Part shown: in pieces, positions 36,895 through 48,018 of the stretch
How positions within the stretch are numbered: the stretch's first letter is position 1
How the letters are laid out: every line of letters begins with the position of its first letter
From: Trachythela sp. YZ-2020
Taxonomy: Eukaryota > Cnidaria > Anthozoa > Malacalcyonacea > Clavulariidae
DNA: 64,000 nt
NCBI GenBank assembly: GCA_016169945.1
Contig: JADLSH010000387.1
Location: forward strand, 3,501,001-3,565,000
Direction of reading: 5' to 3'
The notes under the pieces: generated by a model
Told to the model about the DNA's origin: nothing
Databases searched by the model: none
What the model saw: only the letters and a program-made list of their open reading frames with translations
Program-made: the position numbers and the translations under genes

Positions 36895-37250
36895 CATATT
36901 TTATAGCGTATTGTTTGTTTTTGGTTTTTAATGTTGTCCTGAATTGAATTCCATACTTTTGGTCCCTTAAATCGAATGTTAAAGAGACCATAATTTGTTC
37001 CACTTTTGGAAGATAATAGAACTGTTTTGCAGAAGATCGAGTATCATAACTATGAACTTGATTTACTGCAATAACAAATGTATTAAAACTAGGAGGAAGG
37101 AATTTATTATGGATTTTCATCATAAATAACGCAATATGAAATGTAATAAGATCATTTAACTTAATGATTTCCAATTTTTTAAATAAGAGACTTGAATGTT
37201 CATCAAATTTTGAAAACGTTATAATTCGCACCAACGTTATAATTCGCACC
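36895..37250 (-). pseudogene. RT C-terminus of another non-LTR element
   Basis: Encodes SSLLFKKLEIIKLNDLITFH, KIHNKFLPPSF and HSYDTRSS, the conserved C-terminal stretch of RTE/jockey-type proteins. It lies tail to tail with the plus-strand element that ends at 36891. Confidence 0.65.
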
Positions 37251-37269
37251 ATTCGCGCCGACGAGCTTC

Positions 37270-38050
37270 ATTTCGATATAAGTCCGCTCTCCAAACAATT
37301 AAGGCACCACCCTTATATCAGCATCACAATGTCTTCCCGAGCACGAAGTGATTTGAGAACACTAAATTCAGCTTCAGTCTTTTGGGCCTAAACTTGGGGA
37401 GTTGTTCTATGTCATGTCGACATTGTCGAATGAATAGTTCTAGGGACCCATATTGGTCTTCTGGTGGAGACCAGGAAGATTTTTTAGGGTTGATGGCCTC
37501 AAAATCGTCCTTGTGATGGACGGAGGATTGGTCGTGAAAGTGTGCCTTAAGGCGTAATCGTCTAAAAAAGATTCGGTATCTGATTGAATTGAAAAAAAGT
37601 CAAGGGTCCCGAGGTTGGGAACAAATTTGAGACCTTTCGCCAGAACAGGTCTCTCAGAGTAGGATAGGGTTAAATCTGGGGGAAACGTTACAACTAAATT
37701 TACATCACTGGCTGAATTAGTGTGACTAGGTGCCGAAACGGGACCGGTGCCTAACAAAGAGTTGAATTTAGAAGCTTTATTCGTTTTAAGAAACGAGTAA
37801 AGTTTAGAATTCAACAAACGAAAAAAATGGATGATGTCCTGTCTAAAAATAGAAGGACAGGTAGAAGACAAAGCGCTTTTAACATGCGAAATATCTGAAT
37901 CTAAATTACGAATATAGGAAGACATCGATTCAATGGCAATGCCCATCAAACGCCGACTGTGTTCAGAGCAAGCCCTCGTGACGCGACGAGACATAACATT
38001 GCGGACATTAGGCGAGTGAAAATATGCATGGTCTGTGTTACAATTTTTGA
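37270..38050 (-). pseudogene. Penelope-like element, N-terminal part
   Basis: The ORF at 38050-37440 ends in a region with LAKGLKFVPNLGTLDFFSI, typical of the Penelope ORF upstream of the RT. The frame then breaks. A segment reading VLKSLRAREDIVML (about 37365-37320) is the family's next block. The RT itself is missing. It is in the same orientation as the 32.4-34.5 kb element and may be a separate copy or its displaced 5' part. Confidence 0.7.
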
Positions 38051-38074
38051 GAAAATTACTTGAGAATTTCACAT

Positions 38075-39361
38075 TAATTGTACAATTTGCCTACAGGTTT
38101 TGTATGCAGAGTTTAGGAACAATCTCCTCCTCTCTCATCAGTGTACATTGTTTTTTTGGGCAGAAAAGGAAGCATAACAACAAAGACCTGTTTTTCATAA
38201 CAACATTGATTTATTGCGGAAAAGTTCGGTGGAAAATGAGGGCAGTTGCCCCCCCCCCCCCTCTCTCTAACGGAATAGACAATATGCAATTTTCAAAATA
38301 TGGCTTTAAAAAAAATGAGTTTATAGATTCGGGTTTTAGATTCGGCTCATTGTTTGATAAAAATTGTAAACGTTTATTAAAATAGTTACTATTAATAATA
38401 ATTATTCCACATTTACAAACTCTTAACTCAGCTCGTGAAGCATGCAGTGACATTTTCTGGTTTTTGAGGAAGATAAAACAATATAGTATTTCACTATTTT
38501 GATTGTTTGCAAACTAGTGTGTGGGAAATACAGCCCTCCATGTTCTGCCAGGCTTGAACACTTATCATCAATTGCCATGAAATTTTAATTTTTCAGGCGG
38601 GCTGAAAGAAATTTCCCTCCTTAAAGGATTTAGAGAAATGTCTACAGGAGCAAAAAGCAGAACGTGGAGAAAGGCCATCAAGTCTTGAGACACCAGTTGA
38701 GAGATCGAGTAGGTTATATTATTGGAGTTATCTGACTTGCGCATGCAGTCGTATTTAAAGCCAAGTGCACACGCTGCCACGTGACACACTCGCGCGGAAA
38801 CCAGCGGGGCAGTAACTGCTGGGAGTTCGAACGCATTACGCACTCTGTCACATGACATCACTTCGCCATCGTTAACATATTGTCCGACAATAAACATGAT
38901 TGTACGATGGATCGATTCGTACCATTAAAAACTGGTTTGTCGATCAGATACCGATTGTCAGTACGTACTGGGCATGCATGTATGTCGATCTGTTAGTATC
39001 AGCAAACTATGTTTGTCTTTAAAAAATGTTAATTCAGTACTTCATTGCGCGCCCCTTTTATGCCATATTTGCTAGAAATAGCACAATTTTTTTGTGCATC
39101 GTTCAATTTTGACACTCAAATATAACAGCCATACTGTGTGGGTCCATACAGTCGCTATAATATTTTTGCTGTTGCTATTTCGTGATCATAGCCAAACAAT
39201 GAACCATACAAATTGTCGAGGTGGAGGCCTAAAACGTGTCAGCAATTAATTTTTCATATTCATATTCTTTAACTATAAAATTATTGATTGACTGTATCTT
39301 TTTCTTTTCGGCTTGGGTAGGATATCATGGAGGTAAACTAATGACGTGATTTTCTTGTTAG
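38075..39361. other. Intergenic, no gene assigned
   Basis: Poly-C run at 38249-38262. A short open stretch after a TTTTTCAG near 38600 encodes about 29 residues and then stops; not supported as an exon. Confidence 0.35.
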
Positions 39362-39763
39362 AGATTGAAGAATGGGACAGGACAGATGTCAACTGGCGTG
39401 ATAAGTTTAAAGTGCATGAAGGACAGAAACACGATAAACAAAAAGGAGTATCACCAAAACTAAAAGGTACATAAGACTGATAAAATTCGTTCTTGCTGCG
39501 CTCCAAACGCAAAACCTTGACTAAATTAAGATCAATTTACTATAGTGTTTTCATTCCGTTATTGAAACATAAGCCAAGGCCATATAAGGGTTATTGGAGC
39601 ACTCGTACCGGTAGTGCATGGTTTAAAAACCAGACCAGGGTTGCTTTCTTTTGCGCCACGTGCATGCATGTAATTTGACTCCTATATGCTATACTGGCTA
39701 AATAAAAAAATCAATGTTTTTAGATCCAAACAAGCATTCCAACAAGTTTCCATTCAGATGGAG
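39362..39763 (+). CDS. Two candidate exons of an unidentified gene
   Basis: 39362-39466 (after ttgttag, before GTACAT) encodes IEEWDRTDVNWRDKFKVHEG and a Lys-rich end. 39724-39763 (after ttttag, before GTATGT) encodes PNKHSNKFPFRW. The phases join and both have GT/AG borders. I do not recognise the protein. They could be later exons of the SH2 gene, which is on the same strand, or of a separate gene. The composition (charged, no stops) is better than its surroundings. Confidence 0.35.
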
Positions 39764-40365
39764 GTATGTATTTAGCAATTAGAAAATATTTTCTGAGTTT
39801 TTTCAGAGAAGTAGAAACACGCGTTGGAGTTGCAGTGTATTGTACTAACGATCAAATAAAAAACTCCGCTTTCTGTATTCCCAAACTTTAATAACTAACA
39901 GTAAATTCCAGCATAAATCAACAGCAGTTTACAGCAGGTTTTCTGAAAATTTAACACTAAATTTAGCGACTAAATCGTATCTAAATACAAATATCGAATG
40001 TCTGACAACTCACCGACTGTATCGATTGTTTCTACTAGTTCTATAACTAACTTCAAGTCCACAATGTTCGATAATTATAACCTTCAAAAGTTCCAATTCC
40101 AATTCTAGTATTTAACATGTGTTCAATACTTCAATAATCCAATATGGCGTCCTGCCTTCTTCATGCCTTTTCCGGGGGGCGGAAACTTCCACCAAAGATA
40201 CTGAAATACTTAATACGCATTATACGCTACGCTGATTGGTTGCTACATGCAGTTCTTATGTACATCTATAGTCTTAATAGCTAACACCAGACTGATTCAA
40301 TACAGTTGAATCCCATGCATTTGCATTTGAGATATAATTATATATTATCGCAGTCAAAGACATTG

Positions 40366-40536
40366 CTAAACATTGTTTACCAGCATTTGTCGAAACTTTT
40401 TTGTATCAGTTCCCTGACTAAAATCTGCACATATTGTTTTAGTTGGATCAACCACATCATATATTGTGGGTCCAGGATTTTCCTCTACATCATTTGCCAT
40501 TCTCAACAACAGTGGAACATATACAATGTAGCCTGA
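40366..40536 (-). pseudogene. ORF with 2A-like ribosome-skipping motif (retroelement leader)
   Basis: From the ATG at 40536, a hydrophobic leader (VYVPLLL) is followed by DVEENPGP at 40491-40468. That is an exact match to the D-V-E-x-N-P-G-P consensus of 2A peptides. The next residues, through ADFSQG, end soon after in a stop. 2A motifs at the N-terminus of non-LTR retrotransposon ORFs are known from sea urchins and other invertebrates. What follows the motif is too short to classify, so the host element is unknown. Confidence 0.6.
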
Positions 40537-40601
40537 CATTTGAGTGAATAACACTATCACTTGATTAAAATGTTTTAAGCAAAATGGTCTGCTTATTTTG
40601 T

Positions 40602-40790
40602 GTAGCAGTGGCACAATGGCTTGCCGATTTTGTTTGTAGCCGTGGCACAATGGCTTGCTGATTTAATTGTGTGGCAGTGGCACAATGGCTTGCCGATTTT
40701 GTTTGTAGCAGCACTTGGCACAATGCATGCTGAATTTATGTGGCAGAGGCACAATGGCTTGCTAAATTTGGATGTAGTGGTGACACACAA
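40602..40790 (+). repeat. Minisatellite of about 40-45 bp units
   Basis: Five imperfect copies of gtggcacaatggcttgc followed by a variable gattttgtttgtagc part. It lies directly upstream (minus sense) of the 2A-containing ORF. Confidence 0.85.
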
Positions 40791-40999
40791 AATATGCTCA
40801 AGTAACATATACGAACAAATATTAACATAATGACCATTATTATAACCAATTGAAATAACATCAACAATATACGACGAAAGCTATCTTGCAAACAAGTCGG
40901 GTAATTTTTCATTCGTATACAATTATGTGTTCCAATGCGTGCACGATACTGCTCAATTGATATTCCCATAATAACGATATTAATAATAAACTATCACTG

Positions 41000-43900
41000 T
41001 GATTATTTATACCTTGAAGTACGATGTTCTATCAAGCTCAAAGAGATTTTTTACTCCACTTGTTTATATGAAGAGTTGTATGGCAGCACCTAAAAATTTA
41101 ATAAAAATACAGTTGATTCATTCGTTTGAATGGGTAAAATAATTCGACCAAAACACATTGTTATTTGTGATCAAACTTTCATCTTACCTTGAAAAATATT
41201 TTCGATAAACAGCCAGACGTAAGAAAAAGATTTCGATAAACAGCCAGACATAAAATTTGCAGCAAGCTGGAATCAAAATTTACAATAGGCAAGAACCACT
41301 GAGGCAAGAACAGGCACGAGGCGCACGTAACGTGTTTACAAATTGTAATGGTTCATGGTGGTGTTCGCGAGTCTCAACCAGGGTATTCGGAAAGTCAAAT
41401 CGCGATCTGGAGTAGGTTATTTTTAAAAATTTCTGTGACGTCAAAAAACGTCATAAATCTGATCATCCGTACGTACAAACATAAAATCGAGTTGTCGTTT
41501 GCTCTACATATTTCGGCCAACAGGAAACGGACTGGTACGAGAAAAACACATCGTCAAGAATAGGAGGCTGCCTTCGGCAGCAATTAATTTAATGATAAAT
41601 TTAACTTTGGGAATCCATATATGTGAAGGTACAGTAAAAGAATAGTATTCCACAATAAGCTGTCGTCGTAGGTCTGACACCATAAAAAAAACACTTTGAC
41701 GTTTCGAGCGAAGTTCCTTCATGCGCCAGGGATTAACGTTAGGTGGAAAACACGTGGCTATGCTTTTGTAGATCACATTTGGCTCTGTAATTTCACTATT
41801 AAATAAGGAATATAATTGATCTCCGATATATGACAGAGTGGAATGAGCGAAAGTTCAAAACATATGACAAACATTGAAAATCGTTTTATGTCGGGAAGAG
41901 CGGTGAAACGATTTTTTCCGCTTTTACTAAAAGGACAAGAAGAGATACATGACCGAAATTCCCAAAAATAAGAGGCAAGTTTGTTTTAATTCTTCATGCA
42001 TTTCAGTGTTGCCTTAAAAATTGTTGCTTTATATATTTTCACAATAACACAATTTTCCCGTTAATCAGTTGAATATTTCAGTGTAGGTGTATGTAAGTTT
42101 CTTAAATTATCCCTACCCATGGTAAATGACATCACTTTATTCATTATATTCATTACAAATGACATTATTTATTTTGCTTATTCATTCTGCAATCCTTGCT
42201 ATGCGATACATATAACTATAAGACTTGCATAGCATTAAGTATTCTTATGAACTACTAAAAGTTTTTGTAATCTTTGCGTCCAGACTCCAGGTTTATTCAT
42301 TTTGTTTGTTTTTTAAAATGGTTAGACAAAACAATATTTGTAAATATATTTCATCTGGAAAAGCAAAGACAAACGAAATAATATTATTACCTTTTCATAA
42401 ATTAAAACAACAGTGGTATAATTTCCACCAAAATAACTCAGTTAGTCCAAGAAAATCGGAAAATCTAGAAAATAAAGTTGAATTATACCTGTTGCAGTTG
42501 CCGGCGCGTCAACCCAACCCATTCCTATATCACAAAGGACATCGCAATGACACGCATGTGAATATATTGAATGTATCGGTTATCATTACTGTGGTATTAA
42601 GAAACTACACCCAGAATACTCACAAAAACTCAATAGTACTATGAAAGAAATCAAGGATCTCAAAAAGGAAATCGTTCAAGGGAAAGAGTCAGTAAAAACC
42701 ATGTCTGATTTTGAGAGTAAATCGGAAGCATACCTTTTTCAGAAATGATGCCACGCTTGAAGAAAATCGATACGTTGCGTTATAAAAACAAAGCGACCCT
42801 TTTTAAAGACCTGCGTATTTTGAAAACTGCTTTTAATTCGATCGAAGAGGAGATGATAAAACATTTCCAAAAGGCACTCTAGATACTGAATACGCGAAGT
42901 AAGACAAACTTCAGGGAGATTTATGCTTGACGACGCAGCTGGCTAACGCGATGTTAGCCCTGTATATATATAGCAAGGAGAGACTCGTCTCTCAGAGACG
43001 AAACCAAAGTAGGAAACGACTCATTTAGCAGTGAGCTTTCGTCATTAGCGTCAGATGAGAGGTACAAAAAAAAAGAAAACGCTCCCATGGAAAACAAAGC
43101 CGAAGTTCACGTAGCCATAGCCATAGGTATAGGCGAAGAACAAGAAACACCGTGAAAGGAATTCGAAAGCAAATATTTCTGAAACATCGTGTTCATCAGT
43201 TCAACACTTTAATAATCAAGTCAGTACATTGAATTTGATCGCCCTGTTCAGTCATTTCCAACACAACTACAGTCTGTAAATGCCCCATCTGCTGGCGCCG
43301 TTTACGTTACATCGGTACACTTACTCCTCCGAAACGTCCCAACCTCGGTCCCAACGATATAACAGATTCGGACAAGACAAGATACCAGGATTTTATAGAC
43401 ACCCTGTTACTTGCAGCGAAATGAGCGAATTTAAAAGAAGCGCAAACTTTATAAATACGCAAGTCATAGGCTATATGTTTGTGAAAGTGACATTGAACCC
43501 TGCATTCAATAAACACTTTGACATTTGTTGTTGTTCATTAATATTTTGGAATGTTACACATATACAGTTGAGTTGGTAATCTACTAATTGTGATGTATGA
43601 AAACACTTCAATTCGTTTGAGTGTTGCTCAGTGAAGGGCTTTAGTTACTGGCTACATATTAATTGTCAAGAAAATCATTACTATAACTGCATGCAAGTTG
43701 TAAATCCAATGTTGTCATACAATGAAACAACTATTAAAGCGTAGTAATTGTGTGAATATTTACTATCCAGGTATGTATGACCACTTAAATTATAGTAACA
43801 ACTGATTTTCTTGACAATAAAACTATAGCCTGCATGCAGGCAGGCGGAAGATGGACGTGTATCCATCGTGTCCTGCATGTATAGAACTATTTAAGACATC

Positions 43901-44040
43901 AATGTTTGGTCATATGTATGCTATAAAGACCTATAAAATATAATGTATTTATAGAGTTTACATTTTTGCTTAATTCATGAACAGAAAATAAACATGTACT
44001 GAATCATATAAACAAGCTACTATAATCTAGGACTCCAGTG
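41000..44040. other. Repeat-derived region without an assigned gene
   Basis: Contains a decayed hammerhead-like/Penelope LTR fragment on minus at about 41690-41735 (ctcgaaacgtc retained, upstream core lost). There are several open stretches at 42225-43450 with coiled-coil-like or basic composition (e.g. KLKQQWYNFHQNN, and PPKRPNLGPNDITDSDKTRY near 43330), interrupted by many stops. They may be gag-like remnants, but I cannot assign a family. An inverted repeat is listed separately. Confidence 0.35.
43658..43858. repeat. Inverted repeat, possible MITE
   Basis: attgtcaagaaaatcattac near 43660 pairs with sequence at 43795-43822 ending ttcttgacaat. The flanking ctgcatgcaag/cctgcatgcagg pieces may also pair. 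About 110 bp separates the arms. Confidence 0.5.
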
Positions 44041-44043
44041 AAA

Positions 44044-44590
44044 TCATTTGAATAAATATCCGCAATGACTAAATACACGACGAGAGAACTCTGGCGTGAT
44101 ACTGTCAAGTGCAAAACTTATGGCTAACTCTGTAAACAATTCTGTAAAATCAGTGTTCTTCCGTAAATTGCATTTCATGTTCCGAAAGCAGTACTCGCAT
44201 GTATTTAAGCCTGGATAATAAAGACTATAAAGCGGTTGATAAATAACCCTAAAGCCGTACAAATTCCTTAAGTCGTTCAGCACTTCGGTCGCTAGTCGTC
44301 CGTGATGCATACCACAATTGTCCATTACAATAGTGTCCCCTCTTCCTATTTTTGGATAACCGTAGAAATCTCTCTGTTGCAGACATTGCTCGATGAAATG
44401 GATCAATTCCAATTGATTAGAGGCTCCACGCAAAATATTGAAATGTCTACCCCAAACATGCTTTGCAGCAGATTGACTGTAAAAGTTGCGTTCGATGCAT
44501 ATCGTCGGATTCGTCGCACAACATCTGCAGCTATTTCAGAATATTTTCATCCTGCACTGAATAGATCAATAATTATACTTCTAAAATGAG
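44044..44590 (-). pseudogene. Mariner/IS630-like DDE transposase, C-terminal part
   Basis: Encodes GDTIVMDNCGMHHGRLATEV (second catalytic Asp in VMDN), an IYQPLYSLYYPGLNTCEYCF block with the third acidic residue E, and MKCNLRKNT. This is the DDE_3-type fold of Tc1/mariner/IS630 transposases. Upstream, 44434-44590 continues in broken frames. The N-terminal DNA-binding part and the first Asp were not found. Confidence 0.75.
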
Positions 44591-44599
44591 AAGGGATCG

Positions 44600-45990
44600 G
44601 TTTACCTGCTACATATATTCCACCTTGCGAGTTTATTTTGTACATAATCACATTTCGAATATATTTTTTAACTACATGTCTCAATATATATTTTACTTCC
44701 TTGAATACTATAAACATTTGAAAAATGGCGCGAAGATAAGAGAGAAATATAGATATATATATAAATAGTAATTCTGTAACCGCTACAGAATTACTCGTTT
44801 CTATGATTGGCAGTTAGTCACGCGGTATTAATGAAATACAATACAAGTTACAGAACCGGAAGTGGGAAGGTTCTCGTATTTTGACTGTAATTATTTTTGC
44901 TGTTTTGTACCCTGTTTTGTACTGCATAAAAGGAAATATATATTATTGATCGTGTTGCAATGACTACAGTGCTTCCACTGCTTGAAACAATATTTCCATT
45001 GTTTATCCTTCCAAAAATCGTTAACCCAAAATAAATTTCCCAAAATATTCCAGTTTTGCTTTCATCGCACATTTGAGGTGAGCGGAAACACTTAGTATTT
45101 ACGTCAAGCAGTACATTCATATGGCGATAGCCTTTGAGTGTGTCGTGAAGAGAGGTAGTGGGGGATTCAATTCCGTTTTCACAGCTAAAATTTTGTCTGA
45201 AACTCAGATACCCGACTCGGCCACTGATTTACCGAATCCCATTTCCTGCAGCAAAAATGCTGGTGCAATTGCCATTTTTCCAGTTAAAGAATTAAGAAAT
45301 CCCAAATCTAGTAGTCTCGTTCATCTGGCTCATCATGATCCTATTCTGACGACGAACTTTATTCTGGTTTCGAGCAACCTTAGTAATGTTTGGGAACTGT
45401 CGTTTTTTAGCTGTAGCGAGGGGTTGCTGCATGCATGTATTTCTAGAAATTATATAATTTGAACTGATTAATTCTATTTCAAACGCGAAGTTTATCGGTA
45501 AAAAGCAGTTTAGTTTCGTGAATATTTCGAAACGTTTTATGAAACGTCTAAGATTGATCGAATGTTATACTTTAATTCGAAGTTTATATAATGCATAATA
45601 ACATACCTACATCATATATTTCGGAAATTGATCTGAATCTATAGATAAAATTACAAATCGTTTTATTATTTTGCCGCAGTTTTGAATTAAAAATATATAT
45701 GACCGTGTCACCATAACCTGAATACTTGCTTGATTGCTTGAGGAAAACCAGCGTTCAGTCAGCGCAGCGGTTTGCTAATTAGGATTACTTCATGTTGAAA
45801 CAATGTCGGCGAGGGGTTGCTGCATGCATGTATTTCTCGTAGGTTAAATTGGTTAAACTGTTTTTGTTTATATTGATTTTTAGTTCGTTTGACATAAGAC
45901 TAAAGTATTGCGTACGTTTGAAACCGTGCGCAAGTAACCTTGGAGAATATCATAACAAAATAAGTATATTTAATGCCATTTAATATTTTA
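44600..45990. other. No gene assigned; likely holds upstream exons of the next gene
   Basis: Includes a 12-bp-arm palindrome at 44767-44795, an unassigned ORF at 45121-45462, and a 29-bp direct repeat (gcgaggggttgctgcatgca at 45417 and 45808). No transmembrane exon was recognised. Confidence 0.35.
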
Positions 45991-45991
45991 G

Positions 45992-47574
45992 AAAGAAAAA
46001 AGAACAAGCGACTGAAAAAACTGGTCCAAACGAACAACTGCAAGTTCATGGTAACAGTTATGAAGATATTTCGTCCAACAAAAGTCAAACAGAACCCCAC
46101 TATTCTCATGATAATTTCGTAGCGGAAAATCCGGAAAGTGGCGGTGGAACGAGTGGCAACAACGCGCTAGAAGATAACGATGTCATTTACACTGTAAATA
46201 AAGGTAATTGTGCAGGATATTATACAATAAAGTATAAAGATTCACGAAGGAAAGATTACTGTAACATATTTAACTTGCATGCCCAGTAACTTTTATTAAA
46301 CTGAACATGCATGAATCGTATGATTTTTATGGGATCCAATCTAAACACTAAAATATGAATTGATCGATGCATGCATGCATATCTGTCTGAATAATATTGT
46401 CAGCATGCACCATACTTGATATATATGTATACCATTTTGTCGTCATGCTTGTATCTAATACCTTTTTGAAAATCATGTCCTTGATTACAAATTTTTCACC
46501 TGAAAAACGTGCAAAATTTGAACATAGGTCACCGGACAAAATAGTGAGATATATAGCGAATTGTTTTGAAAATTGACCTTTTTAATGACGTCAGCAATTG
46601 AGATGCAACACGCTGTATAAACAACACGCGTAAAGGCGCGAGATGGCGTGAGCAACAAGCCATTTCAGGTCATTTTGGAATTCTTACGTTAATATTCCCG
46701 CGCACACGAATGCATGGTCACGCTGGTCTCTTCATATAGTATAAAGTTTTCTTTTTGCGATTCGATCTTGCATAAGGGATTTTATGAGAATCTATATATC
46801 GAGCCACCCTAAATGGCATTATATCTTTAATATATAGATTATCTATTTTTCCTAGATTCAAACTATGAGAATACTTTGAAAAATAACGAGATACCAAGTA
46901 GCAACAGTTTAAACAAGTCGATGGAATTCAACAATGGTATTTACATGGCAACAGCGGGAATGACTCCCAGAAATAATGAGATGCCAAGAAGTCACGAAGT
47001 TGGTGATAGCAACAGTGTTAATCAGCCGGACGAGTTAACTGACACTGGAATTTACATGTCATCAAAACAGGCTACAAGCACAGATAACGGCAGAAATAAT
47101 GAGATGCCAAGAAGTCACGAAGTTGGTGGTAGCAACAGTGTTAACCAGCCGGACGAGTTCAACACTGGAATTTATATGTCATCAAAACAGGCTACAAGCA
47201 AAGATAACGGCAGAAATAATGAGATGCCAGGAAGTCACGAAGTTGGTGATAGCAACACTGTTAACCAGCCGGACGAGTTAACTGACACTGGAATTTACAT
47301 GTCATCAAAACAGGCTACAAGCAAAGGTAATGGCGGAAATAATGAGATGCCAAGAAGTCACGAAGTTGGTGGTAGCAACAGTGTTAACCAGCCGAACGCG
47401 TTAAACACTGGAATTTATATGTCATCAAAACAGGCTACCAGCAAGGATAACGGCAGAAATAATGAGATGCCAGGAAGTCACGAAGTTGGTGGTAGCAACA
47501 CTGTTAACCAGCCGAACGAGTTAAACACTGGTATTTATATGTCATCAAAACAGGCTACCAGCAAGGATAATTGA
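45992..47574 (+). CDS. 3' end of a probable receptor-like protein with tyrosine-bearing tandem repeats
   Basis: Exon 45992-46203 (acceptor attttag, donor GTAATT) starts with a basic KKKEQ stretch, as often follows a transmembrane segment. It has several tyrosines (NSYEDI, EPHYSH, VIYTV). The last exon 46856-47574 (acceptor tcctag) begins SNYENTLKNNE and has one degenerate and five near-identical repeats of 40-41 residues starting at about 46970, 47093, 47213, 47336 and 47456. Each contains NNEMP, SHEVG, NQP and TGIYMSSKQATS. It stops at TGA 47572-47574. The repeat is an exact multiple of three (123, 120, 123, 120 bp), so the frame is kept under selection. A cytoplasmic tail with repeated phosphorylation or SH2-docking sites is my inference. 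The ectodomain was not found. Confidence 0.7.
46510..46811 (+). mobile_element. Truncated copy of the TTAA-type element, without the MITE
   Basis: Matches 765-1430 in order and orientation (caccggacaaaatagtgag, gcgtgagcaac, ending tatcgagccaccc) but lacks the 867-1242 insertion. It lies in the intron between the two exons of the tyrosine-repeat gene. The left end is missing. Confidence 0.75.
46970..47571 (+). repeat. Coding tandem repeat, 120/123-bp units
   Basis: Five consecutive units with alternating 123- and 120-bp spacing; each holds aataatgagatgcc and ggaatttayatgtcatc. The 3-bp length difference is an extra Asp/Thr codon (ELTDTG against EFNTG or ALNTG). High nucleotide identity points to recent duplication or gene conversion. 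Confidence 0.92.
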
Positions 47575-47599
47575 GTACAAAATGGAGAATAAAACAAAT

Positions 47600-48018
47600 C
47601 ACTGCACCCATAAATAATATACCTTGCATAAAAACGTATAGCATAACAATATAGTGCCATCCTTTCGTAGTTCAGCGATCGGAATGTACCATGCATAATC
47701 TTTTTTACTGCTTCCAAATAACATCGCCAGTGAAAGGCATGTGTTATAGCTTTGCTGGACAGATATATAATTGGCGTAATCATAGAACAACATAATTATG
47801 GGCATAGTCATAGAGCGACGGAAAATGGTAAATATAGATTTCTTTAATTAATACCAAATAGGATTTTGTAACTAACATCTGGAAGTGCTTTAGAATAGTA
47901 TTACAAAAATAATCCTGAAATACTAGTCCAGGTCAATATATTTTTACTTGATAAAAACTTTAAGAACATTTTATGAAATAATTAGATATTTAAAAGTTAC
48001 ACATTACGAAGTTTCTCT
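47600..48018. other. Intergenic between two convergent genes
   Basis: The tyrosine-repeat gene (plus) ends at 47574 and the matrix-like gene (minus) ends at 48019. No other gene is seen. Confidence 0.5.

Noticed and set aside
38597..38690. Additional exon of the SH2 gene
   Set aside because: There is a plausible acceptor, but an in-frame stop after about 29 codons and no donor before it.
40602..40790. CRISPR array
   Set aside because: Units are imperfect and contiguous, without unique spacers, in a eukaryotic genome; it is a minisatellite.
42225..42644. 139-codon ORF as a gene
   Set aside because: Low-complexity, basic composition, followed by dense stops; it may be element debris, but no family motif was seen.
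45121..45462. 113-codon ORF as a gene
   Set aside because: No recognisable domain, no splice support, and comparable open stretches exist on the other strand.
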